DNA of 64,000 bases from Corythucha ciliata (GCA_038030265.1 CM075937.1:1674001-1738000); one strand, 5' to 3'. Counted from the stretch's first letter, positions 39,899 to 52,768 are shown. Numbers and translations are program-made. Notes: a model not told the origin generated them from the letters alone.

Positions 39899-41383
39899 AC
39901 GTTGTTCTATTATTTATAAGCCGCTTAAATATTTACTCTTTCATTTTCCCCTTTTAAAAACACCCGAACTTATAGAAGAAAATTGTAAAATTGCCAAAAT
40001 ACGCCCGAGACGGAACTATTATAACGACATTTGGCTCGTCCATGGAAAGTTCTTGGGTCAAATTAATTATCTCGCTTTCGGTCCACTTCTTATTGCCAGT
40101 TTTCAAGACAATTGGCGAAACGGTAGGGGCGTAGAGGAGGGGGGTTGTATTACGCATGGTACTGTGCTGCTTGAAATAGGACTCACGCATGCACAAAAAT
40201 AATTATAAGTTTGGTCCATGCGCTTCAATGGAGTCTATATCATCAAGAGGGCATTGTAGCCTCAAAAAAGTCCATTTTATTTTATGGTAATAGGGAAAAA
40301 GTGATATGGTCAGCATTGATCTTGACCGGTGGGGGGGGAGGGGTTAGGAATTAAGATCGTAAAGCGTCACAACCAGGATACCTATTTGAAAGTCGAGGCG
40401 AGCACATACACTCACGAGGGCGAAAATACCGCGGGTCAACGATTTCTTCGTTACACAGAACAGGGGTCACGTTTGGGTCTTTCCATTCCTCGAGCAATTG
40501 TGATGAAAAGAGTCGGTAGCTGCTTTGTAGTTTGAAAGAAGGAGGAAAAAAGAAGGGGGGGGGGATGAGGAAAAATGGAAATCTTTTCTCTACGGTGTAT
40601 CATCAATTTTTATCGCATCTTAGTTTTTCCCCCTTTTTTTCGCCGGCCGTTCTTCATAGAAAAGCCAATTGTCTCCCGGGTCGTAAGTTTAGTTTTGTCT
40701 GGAGGATGATCCGCGCATACTGGGTTGGTAGTCTCTGTACTTTATCGCACGAAACGTATTTTTTTGGTTTAGCGTGTTATTTTTTTTTCTACAGAAAACA
40801 TGATTATTCTTTAGTGCCTATATTAGTTTTGCTCTATGTAAATGTTAAAGTTAATGTGATTAAACAGTAAATGTGCACATTTACCGGTTAATTTACGCAC
40901 TCACCGGTGAAAATGTGCACATTTATCGTTTTCACACATTAATTTTAACATCATAACAACATAAAATGCTAGAATAGGGCTGACTCTCAGCACCGAAAAG
41001 GAATGTCCATTTTCCAATTTGGCTTCAACCGTTTTTCTCAAGTCTTTCCACCATTGCCGAGTCTATTCCTTTAGAAAAGTTTCTCGATTGCGTGTCAGTG
41101 CTGAAAAATTAGCACGATTTTCAGCATCACGCGCGGGCTTTTCACGAAAAACGGATCGTACAGTGTGAACGAGGGTATAGTGACGCCCCGCGCAGTAGCG
41201 GTCTGTTGCCGGCCAACGTTGATTCATATTTATTTACGCAAAAATTTAATTATTTATTTTCTTGGGAGGGAAACTCAAAATATTTGTAATCGCGATTGTA
41301 CAGTCAGTGTTAATTGTTTATCTCAAGCTTATTGGCGTAGAGAATCAACGTTTTCATTCAATTCATTCAATTATTATTTTCAG
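39899..41383. other. No complete gene; probably holds the missing first exon of the next gene
   Basis: The gene at 41384 needs an upstream start exon, but no ATG with a good donor could be singled out here. A TCAGT initiator-like word occurs at about 41301. Otherwise the DNA is AT-rich and non-coding. Confidence 0.4.
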
Positions 41384-42956
41384 ATTATTTTACTGGCTAT
41401 AGTGGCTCTCTCCCTCCAATATGAGGACGACATGAAAGGCTCAACAACAGAAGCCTCGGACGATGCAATGTACGATGACTATGACGAATCTGATGATGTT
41501 GACGGGCCTGAAGACGACGCAACCATAGGAGGAGAATACAGAAAACACGGTGAATTATATAATCTTCATTTTTTTAAGCAAATAAAATGAATCCGGCGTC
41601 ATCATGGTCTATCTACGACATTATTTTAGATGGGTACGGTGGATACGATGGCGGTGGATACAGTGGAGGGGGATACAGCGGTGGAGGTTACGGCGGTGGA
41701 AAAGGCCGATATTGGCCGAATAAAGGGCAAGATTGTTGCCCTTGTAAACGTCGAGGAGGTGGTGGTGGTGGTGGTCATTGGAACTCGAAAGGAAAGGGTA
41801 GAGGGCACTATCCCAAAGGAGGAAGTGGTGGAGGCGGTAGTGACGGCGGTTATCCCTCTTATCCAGATCAGGTTAATAATAAATGTGAGTAATTAATTTT
41901 TAATAGAAGTTACAAAATATATTTTTTTTAAATTTTGGTTTTTAGGGTAATAAAGGGAAAGAACCAGCAGTGCCATTTCCAGCGGGAGGAGGCTGTACAA
42001 CGTGTGATAATGGTGACAATGGAAGGCCTTCACCTTCTCCACAGCCAGGACGTGGAGGAGGAAGAGGACCTCCTCCACCACCTTATCCAGATCAAGGCGA
42101 CAAACGAGGACCACCACAATCACCCAAACCTGACGGTGGAGGAGGGAGAGGTCCTCCACCACCTTCTAGACCAAACAGTGGAGGTGGTAGAGGTCCACCA
42201 CCCCCTCCTAAGCCTGACGGTGGTGGAGGAAGAAGGCCTCCTCCACCACCTTACCCCGACGAAGGAGATAATAAAGGTCCCCCTCCACAACCTGGTGGTG
42301 CTGGAGGAAGAGGAACTCCTCCTCCCTCAAGACCTGAAGGCGGGGGTGGTAGCAGAGGAACTACGCCTCGTCCTCAATCTGGCGGTGGTGGAGGAAGAGG
42401 AACTACACCTCCTCCACAGCCTGGTGGTGGAGGAAGAGGTACACCTCCTCCAGCACAGCCTGGTGGTGGGGGAGGGAACAGAGGAACTACTTCTCGTCCT
42501 CAATCTGGCGGAGGTGAAGGAAGAGGAACAACTCCTCCACAACAGCCTGGGGGTGGTGGAAGAGGAACTTTTCCCCCATCACAGCCTGGAGGCGGCGGCG
42601 GAGGAAGAGGAACTCCTCCACCTCCTTACCCTGACGAAAGAGACCGAAGAGGCCCACCTACAACTAATCAACCAAACAGTGGCGGTGGAGGAAGAGGTTC
42701 ACCGCCTCCTCCCTACCCAGACCAAGGCGACAGAAGAGGTTCACCGCCTCCACCCTACCCAGACCAAGGCGACAGAAGAGGTCAACCGCCTCCAACGTCA
42801 CCAGATCAAGGCGACTGGAGAGGCCCGTCTACCCCTGAACAGCCAAGGGATGGGTCGGGAAGAGGGTCACCCTCTCCTCCTCCTCCATACCCGAAAATAG
42901 AAGAGGAAGCTCTTCCGGCCGGTAACAGATCCAAAACTTCACAAATATTCTCTTGA
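41384..42956 (+). CDS. Secreted Gly-rich and Pro-rich repeat protein (first exon missing)
   Basis: Three exons join without stops to give 472 residues: 41384-41549 (acceptor ATTTTCAG, donor CACG/GTGAAT), 41630-41871 (acceptor ATTTTAG, donor CAG/GTTAAT) and 41946-42956 (acceptor TTTTTAG). The first visible residues IILLAIVALS are the hydrophobic core of a signal peptide, so the start Met is in an exon upstream. An acidic block follows (DDAMYDDYDESDDVDGPEDD), then a Gly/Tyr block (GGGYSGGGYSGGGYGGG) with a CCPC pair of cysteines. Last come about 300 residues of imperfect repeats of the form GGGGRGPPPPxYPDxGDxRG. Composition fits an extracellular structural protein such as a cuticle, silk, salivary-sheath or egg-coat component. 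The sequence does not decide between these. An AATAAA lies at 43124. Confidence 0.8.
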
Positions 42957-43123
42957 TTTGTAATTGACTAATTGCCTAAAGTACTTCGTTCAAAACACTA
43001 TGTATGAAATACAAGAATTTCAAATTGTCTTATTCAGTTTAAAAGAGAAAATTACATTTTGTTAATAGAAACGGTATTGGGCTGGACTTGATTCATTATT
43101 ACGCTTAATGTTGAGTATTTTCC

Positions 43124-43129
43124 AATAAA
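43124..43129 (+). terminator. Poly(A) signal of the Gly/Pro-rich gene
   Basis: AATAAA about 168 bp past the stop at 42956. Confidence 0.55.
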
Positions 43130-43439
43130 GTTCAATTTACGTAATGTACACTACACGCATAATTACTTCTGGTGGGTTTTGGGAGTTTAACCCCCCCCCC
43201 CCCTGAGAAGATGGCGCCCGGCAAAAATTTGTTGATAGTCATTCCAGAGATTTCTTCTAATAACTTGCACACACCAAAGGGCGACCGTTGAAGGGGGATC
43301 TGCACAGAATGATGATTTCTCGACGAATGGGCGATCTCGTGATGGTGAGGCCACCAATCACTGAGGGGGGGGGGGTACCAAAAAGCATAATTAGATGCTG
43401 AAGAATGGATTTTTAGGTTAGGATTAGCGGCAAATATTG

Positions 43440-44190
43440 AGAACAAGCGATCATTTGCCACTTAAATTGGAAAAAACACCAATTCGAGATACCTGAAGGC
43501 AACTACGCGGAAAAACCAGTGAAAAAACGCCAACTCCAAATTCGTATAGGCCTTTAAGGCAGAAGAAATTGAGAAAGCGTTCTAATGTGCTACTCTTTGG
43601 GCAAGTACGCGGGAGAACGTTAAACAAAAAACGCTAATATCAAATAGCGGCTTTTAGCGGTAGCAGAAAAGTGTTATGACTCATAGTAGAAAACGAAAAT
43701 CACTAATTCGTGGCTGAAAATGAAAAAAATCACTAATATGTGGCCAAAATAGAGAAAAAGCTGAAGTCCATCGCTCACCTGGCTTAACAATTAATTTTTG
43801 AAAACGCAAAATTCGTGGTTTTCTCGAGGCAACAACAGAAAAAAGCGTAATTGAGAAAAATCGCTATAATTCGCAGCTAAAACTGAGAAAATCCACTAAT
43901 TCCGGCCTAAAATTGAAGTAAAACGCTCATTCACCACTAAAATGGGGAAATAAGCCAATTCGGGGAAGAATTTGAGAAAATTGACTGAAATTGAGGAAAC
44001 GCGGTAATTCGTGGCTAAAATTGAGAAATAATTTGCGACTAAAAAATGAGAAAAAGCGCGGAATTGAGAAAAAAAAGCTAATTCACGGATACTGGTGATA
44101 GAAAAGCCGTTTATTCACGTCTAAAACTGAGACAAACCGCTAATTCCCGTCTAAAATTGATGTAAAATGCTCATTTGCAACTAAAATAAA
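43440..44190. repeat. Minisatellite family A array
   Basis: The same degenerate 30-bp unit as at 36380 (words TAAAATTGAGAAAA, CGCTAATTCG). It is cut off on the right by a LINE fragment at about 44195, and no GC-rich end is seen here. Confidence 0.75.
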
Positions 44191-44674
44191 GATAATCCTC
44201 CGGCCCCCGGCAGCAGCCGATGGAGGTGGATCAGGTAGCCGCTGCTGTGCGGGGTACCACCCCCCGCACCGCGGCAGGAAGGGCTATCTGTGGGAACGGC
44301 AGTTGGCGCCACGGCATCCGGGCAGTCAACGCAGGTAGCTCCCTCATACGCTAGGCCATCTACTAGCAAGGCGGGGGAGAGAGGTGATAGTGTCGGACCC
44401 GGGGGGGGGGGATGAAAGAGTCCCGAAGACGGCAGGTTCGGGCACGGAAACCCTACCCTACTCCGAGTAAGGCGATGCTGAAGAAGCAATCGCGGAGTGG
44501 GGTACATAAGGGGAATAAGTGACCGCTACGGGGTTGCGCTTCGGCCGTCTTGAGCAGGGTGTTCACTGGGGGAAGCTATGACGTCACCATGGTTCCGGAG
44601 CCATGGGCATGGGAGAGGCAGGTCAAGGGCCTTTCCGCGACAGCAGGTAACCACGTTTACTGTAGGGATGAGGA

Positions 44675-45538
44675 GTGGCCGCGAACTGCGCTGCTTTAAG
44701 TCCCGCAGTGAAATTTTTAACTATGCCAGAATTTCTGTGCAGAGATTTGACAGCAGTCATCCTGGAAGCCAAGGACGAGGACCGGACCCGGAGGTGTGTG
44801 CTAGCTTCCCCGTACTTCCCGGGGGACGCTGAGGTGACGCCGCCGGAGGAGCTTCAGCGTTTGGTCCTATACTGGCAGCGCGAGGAACCCTGCAGCTGAT
44901 TGTGGGTTGTGATGCGAATGCTCACCATACAATCTGGGGAAGTACAGATGTCAACGCCAGGGTTGAGTCACTCTTTCAATTTTTGATGACGCATGACCTG
45001 GTGTTGGTAAATCAGGGCTCGATCCCTAATTTCGTGACAATTGCGAGGAGTGAGGTCCTGGATGTTACACTGGCCAGCCAGTTTTTGGCCAATAGTGTCA
45101 AAGATTGGAAAATTAAGTCAGAAACATCAATTTCTGACCATAGGCTGATTTCGTTTGAGGTCGAATTTTCTAGAGTCAGAAGTACAGCTTGAACAGGAGT
45201 TGTCTGAGATGGACCTTGACATTCAGTGCCAAGCCGACCTTGATAGGGCGGTGGAGGCGATCAATTCAGCGGTACTCAGTGCGTACGAGGAAAGCTGTCC
45301 TGTTAAGGTGAAGAAGGGGAACAGGGAAGTCCCTTGGTGGAACAATGAGCTGGAGATGCTCAGAAGAGAAACGAGGAGGCTTTACAATAGGGCCAGATCA
45401 CGTGGGGAGTGGGAGGCTTATAGGCGCTCGCTCACGGAGTATAACAAGGCCCTTAGGAAAGCAAAGCGGGCCACGTGGAGGACCTTCTGTGAGGGGATGG
45501 AGGATATGTCCGTTATGGGCAGACTACAGAGGGTCTGA
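44675..45538 (+). pseudogene. LINE endonuclease and linker, frameshifted
   Basis: The fragments are RRCVLASPYFPGD (44700s), then IVGCDANAHHTIWGSTDVN with the catalytic Asp-Ala-Asn, VLDVTLASQFL, and the terminal SISDHRLISFEVE (Ser-Asp-His), all parts of a LINE endonuclease. The helical linker before RT follows in another frame (EVPWWNNELEMLRRETRRLYN). Frame changes occur near 44897, 45175 and 45540. Confidence 0.85.
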
Positions 45539-45670
45539 TACGGGGAAATTGGTCTGATAAAAAAGGCAGATGGGGCGAATACCGAGAGCGCTAAAGAGAC
45601 CCTGGAGGTCCTCCTGCGAAGTCATTTCCCTGATTCCAGGGATGCAGGGACCTCAGATGTTCAGGGCGAA

Positions 45671-46737
45671 GTGGTGGCGGACTGCCGGCCAACAAATGCA
45701 ATTTGGAGCGCATCGGGGAGATTGTTTACGCCCGCGAAAATTAAATGGGCTATCGGCTCATTTAAGCCCTATAAGTCCCCTGGGCCGGACGGGATATTCC
45801 CGGTCATGCTACAGCGTGGCCTAGAGGTCCTGGAGCCACGCCTCAGAAGGATATTTACGGCGAGCTATGCATTATCGTATATACCGAAGGCATGGAGGGA
45901 GGTCAGGGTTGTGTTCATTCCTAAGTCGGGAGCAAACTCCTCGGCCAGGCAAAGGCGTACCGACCCATAAGCCTCACGTCCTTCCTTCTTAAAACGATGG
46001 AAAAGGTAATTGGCCTGGATATCAAGGACGGTTACCTTAAAACTAAACCAATCCAGAGGGGGCAGCATGCCCACCAGGCGGGCATGTCTACTGAGACCGC
46101 TCTAAACGAACTGGTGGGTAAGGTTGAAAAATCTCTGGAGGCGAAAGAAACTGCGCTGGGCTGCTTCCTGGACATAGGTGGTGCTTTTGATAACACCACC
46201 TATGATTCTATGGAGGCTGCAGTAAGGAGCAGAGGTGTTGATCCATCTTCAGTGAAATGGATCAAGGGGATGCTGGAATGCCGCGTCGTAACTTCGGAGC
46301 TGGGAGGGGAGACTGTTTCCGTGTTGCCCTCAAGGGGATGTCCTCAGGGGGGGGGGGGTGCTCTCTCCTTTGCTCTGGTTGCTCGTGGTGGACGAGCTTC
46401 TCGCTATCCTAAAGGAGCAGGGTCATGAGGTAGTGGGTTACGCGGAGATCTATGCTATAGAAGCCTGTGCACGGAAGATTAGTGAGAGGGGTCTTCGAAA
46501 AGCGGAGATCTTCATCCTGTCTGACAGCCAGGCGGCTCTTAAATCCCTAGGCTCAAGTGTCGTGAATTCGAAGCTAGTTAGTGGGTGCCGGGTCACAAGG
46601 GGTTTGAGGGGAATGAAATGGCTGATCAACTCGTGAAGAGAGGATCAGAGATGCCTTACGTGGGCCCGGAGCCAAGTCTCGGGGTCACGAAGAGGCAGGT
46701 GCAGGCATGGTTGGACGAGAGGCATCGTGAACACTAG
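45671..46737 (+). pseudogene. LINE reverse transcriptase fused by deletion to RNase H
   Basis: RT blocks KSPGPDGIFPVMLQRG and KAWREVRVVFIPKSG are visible, then in a shifted frame QHAHQAGMSTETALNELV, LGCFLDIGGAFDNTTYD and SRGCPQGG. In a third frame LLWLLVVDELLA runs to GYA, where the palm box Asp-Asp should be. Instead the sequence goes straight to EIYAIEACARKI and LSDSQAALKSL of RNase H. The end of that domain (GNEMADQLVKRGSE) is in yet another frame. A deletion has therefore removed the RT active site and thumb. Confidence 0.85.
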
Positions 46738-47219
46738 ATCATTATCCACTCGCTATTCCGAAACTCGAACAAAAGAGGATCACCAAGCACACAGCCATGC
46801 GAGCATAAATTAGCGCGGAACTATGAGTGAAACCCCTTCCTTTTCAGTTCTCAGTGAGTTAGCCCCACCCAGTAGCGTACCGCGGTAAGGGGCGAGGTGC
46901 GGACCGCCCCGGGCCCCCCGACAGGCGGGGCCCCCGAACGGCTTAAATAAGGAAAAATGAGGATTTTTAGGTTCATTCACGTGAACAGGTTGGACAGCGA
47001 TTTGACTCCTTTCTACGAATTTCAGTCTATATCCGACCTGGAGAATATAACGTTACAAGTGATATCAGCAAAGAGTGTGGGCTGACTATTCTATTGAGCC
47101 CCCGAGAGTGCTATTCTGGTGGCTGAAATACAGACATTTGCGCCTTCTTGAGGAAAATTCATGAATAAAATAAAGAAAAAAGACCGTCCCCAGTTTCGTT
47201 AGGTCCTTACAAGCGCACT

Positions 47220-48960
47220 AATATACTGATAGGCAATTTAGAACTGGCTGCATGAAAATGCGCTAATATTCGTGACTATAACTGCGAAAAAGCGCTGATT
47301 CGTGGTCTCACGATGCAAATTCCAGACAGAGATTGAGAGAAAAAGTCGTCGATTCACAGTGTATGAGGGCTATTCCGCGGATAAAATGTAGAAATCAACG
47401 CAAAAGTGTTGTTTTTGGGCCATGCCCGCGGCTACAATTGAGAATACACGCTAGTAATTCAAGGTTGTACAAGTAAAAAAAAAAAACATCGCGGCTGATA
47501 TCGACAAAAACAACGCTAATTCCGATTAAAATTGGGCCAAAATGGCAAATTCACAACTGAAATGGCGAAAAGATTTGCTAATTCGCTGCAAAACTATCAG
47601 AAAACGCTATTTAACAGCTGATATGGAGAAAAATCACTAATTCGCGGATAAAGTTGAGGAAAAACGCTATTTCGCGGATACGAAAATGAAGAATATCACC
47701 AATTCCCGGCTGAAATTGAGAAAACGCAAATCCGTATAGCTTCTGAAAGATTCGAGGCTCAAACTGAGAACAAGCGCTAAGCCAAAGCAGAAAGTAGAAA
47801 AAAAAATTGCTTATGCGGGCCTAAAATCTAAAAAACAACGCGGCTAAAATTGAAAAAAATATATTAATTAGGGCGGCTAGTATTAAGAAAAACACTAATT
47901 TTCAACTCAAACTGAGAAAAAGTGCTAATTCGCTACTAAAAATGAAATCTGTGGCTGAAAATGAGGAAAACGATAATTCGTGGCTAAAATTGAGGAAAAG
48001 CGGTAACCCGTGGCCAAAATTGGGGAAAATCACTAAAAGTTCGAGGCCAAAACTATACAATAAACGCTAATCCACAGCAAAAATTAAAGGAAAAAAATGC
48101 CAATGTGGGACTGAAATGTGAAAAAAAAAACGCAGCTAATATTGAAAACATTCACTAATTAGCCCATCATAAATAAAATAAAAACTCTAGTTTTCAGCTC
48201 AAATAGGGAAAAAGTGCTATTCCCGGCTAAAAATTGAGGAAAACGCCAACTCGTGGCTAAAATCGAGAAAATTCGCGAATTCACTGGCTAAAAACGCTTC
48301 TACGCAACTAAAAGTGAAAAAAATCGCTGATTGGCGGCTAAAATTGAGGGAAAAAATTTCGGATAAAGTGTTCAAGAATTTCTAATTCCACCATCTCGCC
48401 TTCTGAGGGCAACTTTGTGACTGAAATTGATAAAAACGGCAAATTCATGGCTATAAGAAAAACAAAAAAACAAAAAAAAAACACTAATTCACGGCTAGAA
48501 CTGAGAAGAAGCGCTAATCCATAGTTAAAATTTAAAAAATGCCGATGCAGTGTTAAAATGGAGAAGAACCCGCTAATTTGCAGCTAATATTGAGAAAATC
48601 AGTAATTATTCCGACTAAAATTAAGAGAAAAGTTAATTTTCAGCCTTAATTGAAAAAAGTGCTAATACGCTGCCAAAAATGGAAAAATTGCCAATTTGCA
48701 CTCAAAATATCGGAAAACGCCAATTCGTGCTTAAAATGAACGTTAGAAACGTTATTACGCTGCTAAAATTACGAAAAAGCTCTAATTCGCGGCTGAAATA
48801 TAGAGGAATGACTAATTCACGGCTAAAATAGAGAAAATTCGCGGCTTCCTCGGTCTACTTTGTGGCTAAAATTGAGAAAAAGCGCCAATTTATGGCCATG
48901 GGTGAAAAACCGGCAAATTACGGCTAAAACTGAGAAGAAAACGCTGATCCGTAGCGTATG
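47220..48960. repeat. Minisatellite family A array, left half
   Basis: About 1.7 kb of degenerate 30-bp units (GCTAAAATTGAGAAAA..CGCTAATTCG). It is interrupted at 48961 by the TIR element and continues at 55364. Confidence 0.85.
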
Positions 48961-49379
48961 CCCAACTAGCACAATTTAGTCGTCTCGACGTCGGGAAACA
49001 TGACCCGACGTCATCAGGCGACTTCACATCGACTTCGCCACTATACCAAAATAAGACCAAAACGGTGGTATACATTTGAGTCGTGATGACGTCACCCAGC
49101 GACTACTGGTTGCACGAAGTTGCTATATCCGTAATACAGTCATACTACAAGATGCTGTAGTATATTTGTACAACAGATTTCTGTATTACAACACTTCTAC
49201 GATTTTCTGTTCAAAATCTAACTGATATTACACAAGATTATAGCTCCTCAGACCAAATGTCGCCTTGACTACAGCATGATGTTCAATATTTCTACTACAA
49301 GTCGCAAAGTGTTATAAATAATTACACTGTTTGGTGTGCGGTAAACGAAAGCCACTCGAAGAGCGGGGTGCCTCTCAAC

Positions 49380-50780
49380 ATGATGCTCATGGACGGCCTT
49401 CTTTATTCCAAATACACGACGTTATATCTGCAGCTATCAGTCCAATTCTTTTCCGTCAAAAACACAAACGAGTATCATTTCATCGACTGATATTTTATTT
49501 TAACTCTTAGAAATGAGTTCCCCCTTGAAACAACACCGTGAGATTAATTCATTATTCAAATTTATGAGTGGTGAGAAATTTAAAATTGCTTGAAAAATAT
49601 AGTTTCTTGCGCTGGTTAGTCAAGTACCTTCCTGTTTTGTGATAGATTACTATTTAAAGCAGAATTTGATATTTGAAAATCATAATTACGTCCAAATGAG
49701 TCATTTGCCAAAAAAATAAATAAATAGAAAATCTTTTAAAATGGCGTTGTCGGATATTTGTACGAAAAACATAATACTCCCGACCATGAGTTGCATTTGG
49801 TTAATAACTGTGTATATATGATACGACCTCAAGTTATTTATTTGTAACGAAGTTGTAATATTCACGACCACAGGTTATAATTTGGAACACAATTCTGTAC
49901 AACTCTCGACAAGAGGTCGAGAAGTAGACCAAGTTTGTATGTGAGTTATAAAAGTCTGTACGAAACACGACAACTGGTCGGATGAAGTAGGAAAACAAAT
50001 AATAGTTTTGGCGCCAAAGCCACCGGTGAGTGAGAGATAAGAAAGAGTCGGTGTAGTGATTGCATTGACTTTGGAGTGCCGGTGCTGTGTTTCGTACCCT
50101 GTAAATGAGTTACAGGCAACAAATTGAAATGGCCAGTAACCAAGCATGACGTTAGACTTCTTCAAAAAGACTCGAATAGTGGACCTGCAAAGACTTGGCT
50201 CACATACGATGGTATCGTGAAGGCCAAAGATATATCTGACTTCGAGTGGGCGTCGACGATTGCAAATCGGCTGTGTCACGAGCGGCATCGGCATCTGCGT
50301 CGCCATGATTACTGGAGCATGAGAGTACTGCTGAGGGCTGTTGATCGCAGTTGATTGATCGCATTGATGGAGAAATATCGACTAAACTGGAATTATTCAC
50401 AACTTCAGATCCTACATCTTCGATCAAACTTTCAGCACGACTATTTCCAGAATCATCTCTCTTCGAGTATTTTCTTCAGTCGTCGGTAGTATGACGAGGA
50501 AGACTTGAACCGCTTCATCGCGCGCGACTTGCTGGCGGACACAAACTACTAACTGATAAAAACCAAAAACGTCTTCAAAAATTTTAATTCCTCGACGTCG
50601 TAAAAACGTTATTCAGTTCCTTGTTTATAGACTGAAAATATATCGTTATTATGACGTCTGGGGGACGTCAACGACTTCACGCATAAGAATGCGACGGCAG
50701 AGAAACGTCGTCCGGGTCGCCTTAATTATAATGATTGACCCTATGGTAGAAAAATTGTCAGAATTCTGGAGTACATTCTC
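49380..50780. other. Interior of the TIR element; no gene seen
   Basis: AT-rich with further GACGTC words at about 50593, 50653 and 50665. Open frames up to 143 codons (49875-50306, minus) show no motif. Confidence 0.45.
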
Positions 50781-51234
50781 ACGACGACGCTTCCCAGATA
50801 GCAAGCAATATCCTAGGAATGTTCCCACGTTCTTCGATTTCGAATGTGAATAATCTGAACAACATGAGATTATTCTTATATTATATAAGTTTTCCTAGAA
50901 TATTCTGATACAAAATGATTCGATTATCTTTAGGTGGGTTCAAAAGGATTATGCCTGGAACATTCGTAGCGGAACATGATTAGGTATCTTATTTTGAATA
51001 ATTAACCTAGGAATGTTCTTTTAGCAGTTTCTAAGAATTACATGTTACATCCATCGATCTCCGTAATTTTTGTCGTGAGATTGATGCCGGCATAAAGCCG
51101 TTTCGGTTTTTATTTGAAATTAGAAATCCCAAATAAATGCTGAGGTTCAGTTTCACTTTTTTTTTAGTGCATTTCATTCAAAAATTACACTATTATGGTC
51201 TCGCCCTGATAATCGCACATGTGGGTTATGCTAC

Positions 51235-51272
<38 letters not shown>

Positions 51273-51405
51273 TATTTATTTTTTTTTTGGAAGAGGAAAC
51301 ATGCATTACGCACTGAGTGTGGGACTCCCACGAGACTCTGGACGGAAGAGACCTCTCCGGGCTACCCACTAAAAAACCTCCTCCGTGAGGCGTCGACATC
51401 TAAGG

Positions 51406-51446
<41 letters not shown>

Positions 51447-51959
51447 TTTGGGGGGGGGAGCAGGGAGGTGGAAATGCATTTACGCACAGAGTGCCGGACT
51501 CCTGCCAGATGGCAGACTACCGGCTAAAACCACCCCCCCTTTTAGGGCATCGACTGCTGGGGTCATTAGCCTGGATATCAGTGTGTTTCACATCTTCAGA
51601 TGCTGCGGGTTACTAAGGTAGGATCCGTGGTTATGGTGTTTTTATAGTTTACTGTATATATCAGTTAATTTTAGGAACTGTAGGACGTTTTTCAGTAGTT
51701 CGTTCGATGTAGTTAGAAGGGTCGTAAGCGTTGGATTCGGTGGGAAGTTACACGTGGCTCTTTTTGCGGTGAATAGTGGGCAGTCCAGTAGGATATGGGT
51801 TATGGTAAGAGGTTCTTCGCAATGTGAACAGTATGGTTGTGCGCTTCGTGTTATGTAGTGATTTTTAGTGAGTCTAGTGTGACCTGTTTTAAGTCGGAGG
51901 ATAATAATATTCTCCTTTCGTGTGAAGCCAATAGGGGGGGCGTATTTTTGTGGGTTGTC

Positions 51960-52433
51960 TTATAGAGATCCTAATGTTGTGTGATTTCTATTCCATTCTG
52001 TGTTCCATTTATTCCAAATTATTTGTTTCAGTCGATGCTTTTCATCATCTTGCCTTGACGGGATGGAAAGGTCAGAAGGTTGGTGTGACGCTGCAAATTT
52101 GGCAAGGGAGTCCACCTGGGTGTTCCCCCCAATCCCTATGTGGCTTGGGACCCACATGAAAGTTACAGATTTTGATTGTGAAGCAAGTTGGACAATTTTG
52201 TGGTGAATATTTGTTATGGCCGGGTCTGTGGTAAATTTGTTACGAATTGCCTCTAGAGAGCTGTACGAATCGGTTAGAAGAAGGAAAGAAGTGTGATTAT
52301 AATGAAGGAAGTGATCTAACGCAAAAAGGATGCCGTATAACTCGGCAGTGAAGATGGAAAAATGGGTTGGGAGAGGACAGATGAAAGATGTTTCAAGAGG
52401 GGAGTAGAGGGCACAGCCTACTCCGGAGGTCAT
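51960..52433 (-). pseudogene. LINE RNase H domain
   Basis: The frame begins after the SINE, and the residues just before its first Met read YTDGSK with the first catalytic Asp. It has FSIFTAELYGILFAL (Glu), LLTDSYSSLEAI (second Asp) and FMWVPSHIGIGGNTQVDSLAK (His and final Asp). All RNase H catalytic residues are visible. It ends near the (TAA)n-type 3' region. The SINE separates it from the RT thumb (52769-53508), which is in the same reading direction. Confidence 0.88.
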
Positions 52434-52466
52434 TTTTGATCCGTCAGTGTAGACAAGGTGATGGTT

Positions 52467-52767
52467 TTTTTTTTTTTTTTGAGGGTGCGGACTCGGATCT
52501 ACCGAGCCTGCTGGCGCCTAAGCTCTTGTGGCCCTTACGCCATACCCTGTGACTCCATCAGCTGTGCACTTCACACCCGTACTACGCGGGCGTTTCGGTC
52601 GATGCGCGGTTTGTCATACGCACACCGCCGTGAACGACCACACGAAGCCGAGTGCGCCGTGTCACAGCTCGCCGCAGCCTTATCGTGTAATGGGCAATAG
52701 CTGGATTCGAACCCAGGCCCGCTGGGTTACGAAGCGAGCATTGTATCCATTACACCATCGAGGCGCG
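52467..52767 (-). mobile_element. tRNA-derived SINE with 13-bp target duplication
   Basis: It lies antisense. A T-run (52467-52480) is its A tail and the tRNA-like head is at 52692-52767. The repeat CAAGGTGATGGTT occurs on both sides (52454-52466 and 52768-52780) as target duplication. The element sits between RT thumb and RNase H of the LINE. Body length is about 300 bp. Confidence 0.93.
52692..52767 (-). ncRNA. tRNA-like head of the SINE (Pol III promoter boxes)
   Basis: The 76-nt region has an A box (TGGTGTAATGGA) and a B box (GGTTCGAATCC) on the minus strand, spaced as in tRNA. The loop CTTCGTA could place TCG (Arg) as anticodon, but the stem is mismatched. It is therefore a promoter relic, not a functional tRNA. 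Confidence 0.8.
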
Positions 52768-52768
52768 C

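Larger units (their letters stand above)
44195..46740 (+). mobile_element. Non-LTR retrotransposon with RNase H, decayed and internally deleted
   Basis: Plus-strand fragments of endonuclease, RT and RNase H lie in order but in many frames. The RNase H follows directly on a truncated RT palm. RNase H-bearing elements belong to the I/R1/LOA-type group. No tail is seen after the stop at 46735. Confidence 0.85.

Noticed and set aside
41935..42900. 321-codon open frame overlapping the Gly/Pro-rich gene in another frame
   Set aside because: It is open only because the repeated Gly/Pro codons lack stops in the shifted frame. Its Glu/Leu/His composition mirrors the real frame, it has no signal peptide, and the splice pattern supports the other frame.
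44181..44507. 108-codon Pro/Leu-rich minus frame
   Set aside because: Antisense to the 5' part of a decayed LINE, with no recognisable motif.
49875..50306. 143-codon minus frame inside the outer TIR element, considered as transposase
   Set aside because: No DDE-type or zinc-finger pattern, and length and composition look random.
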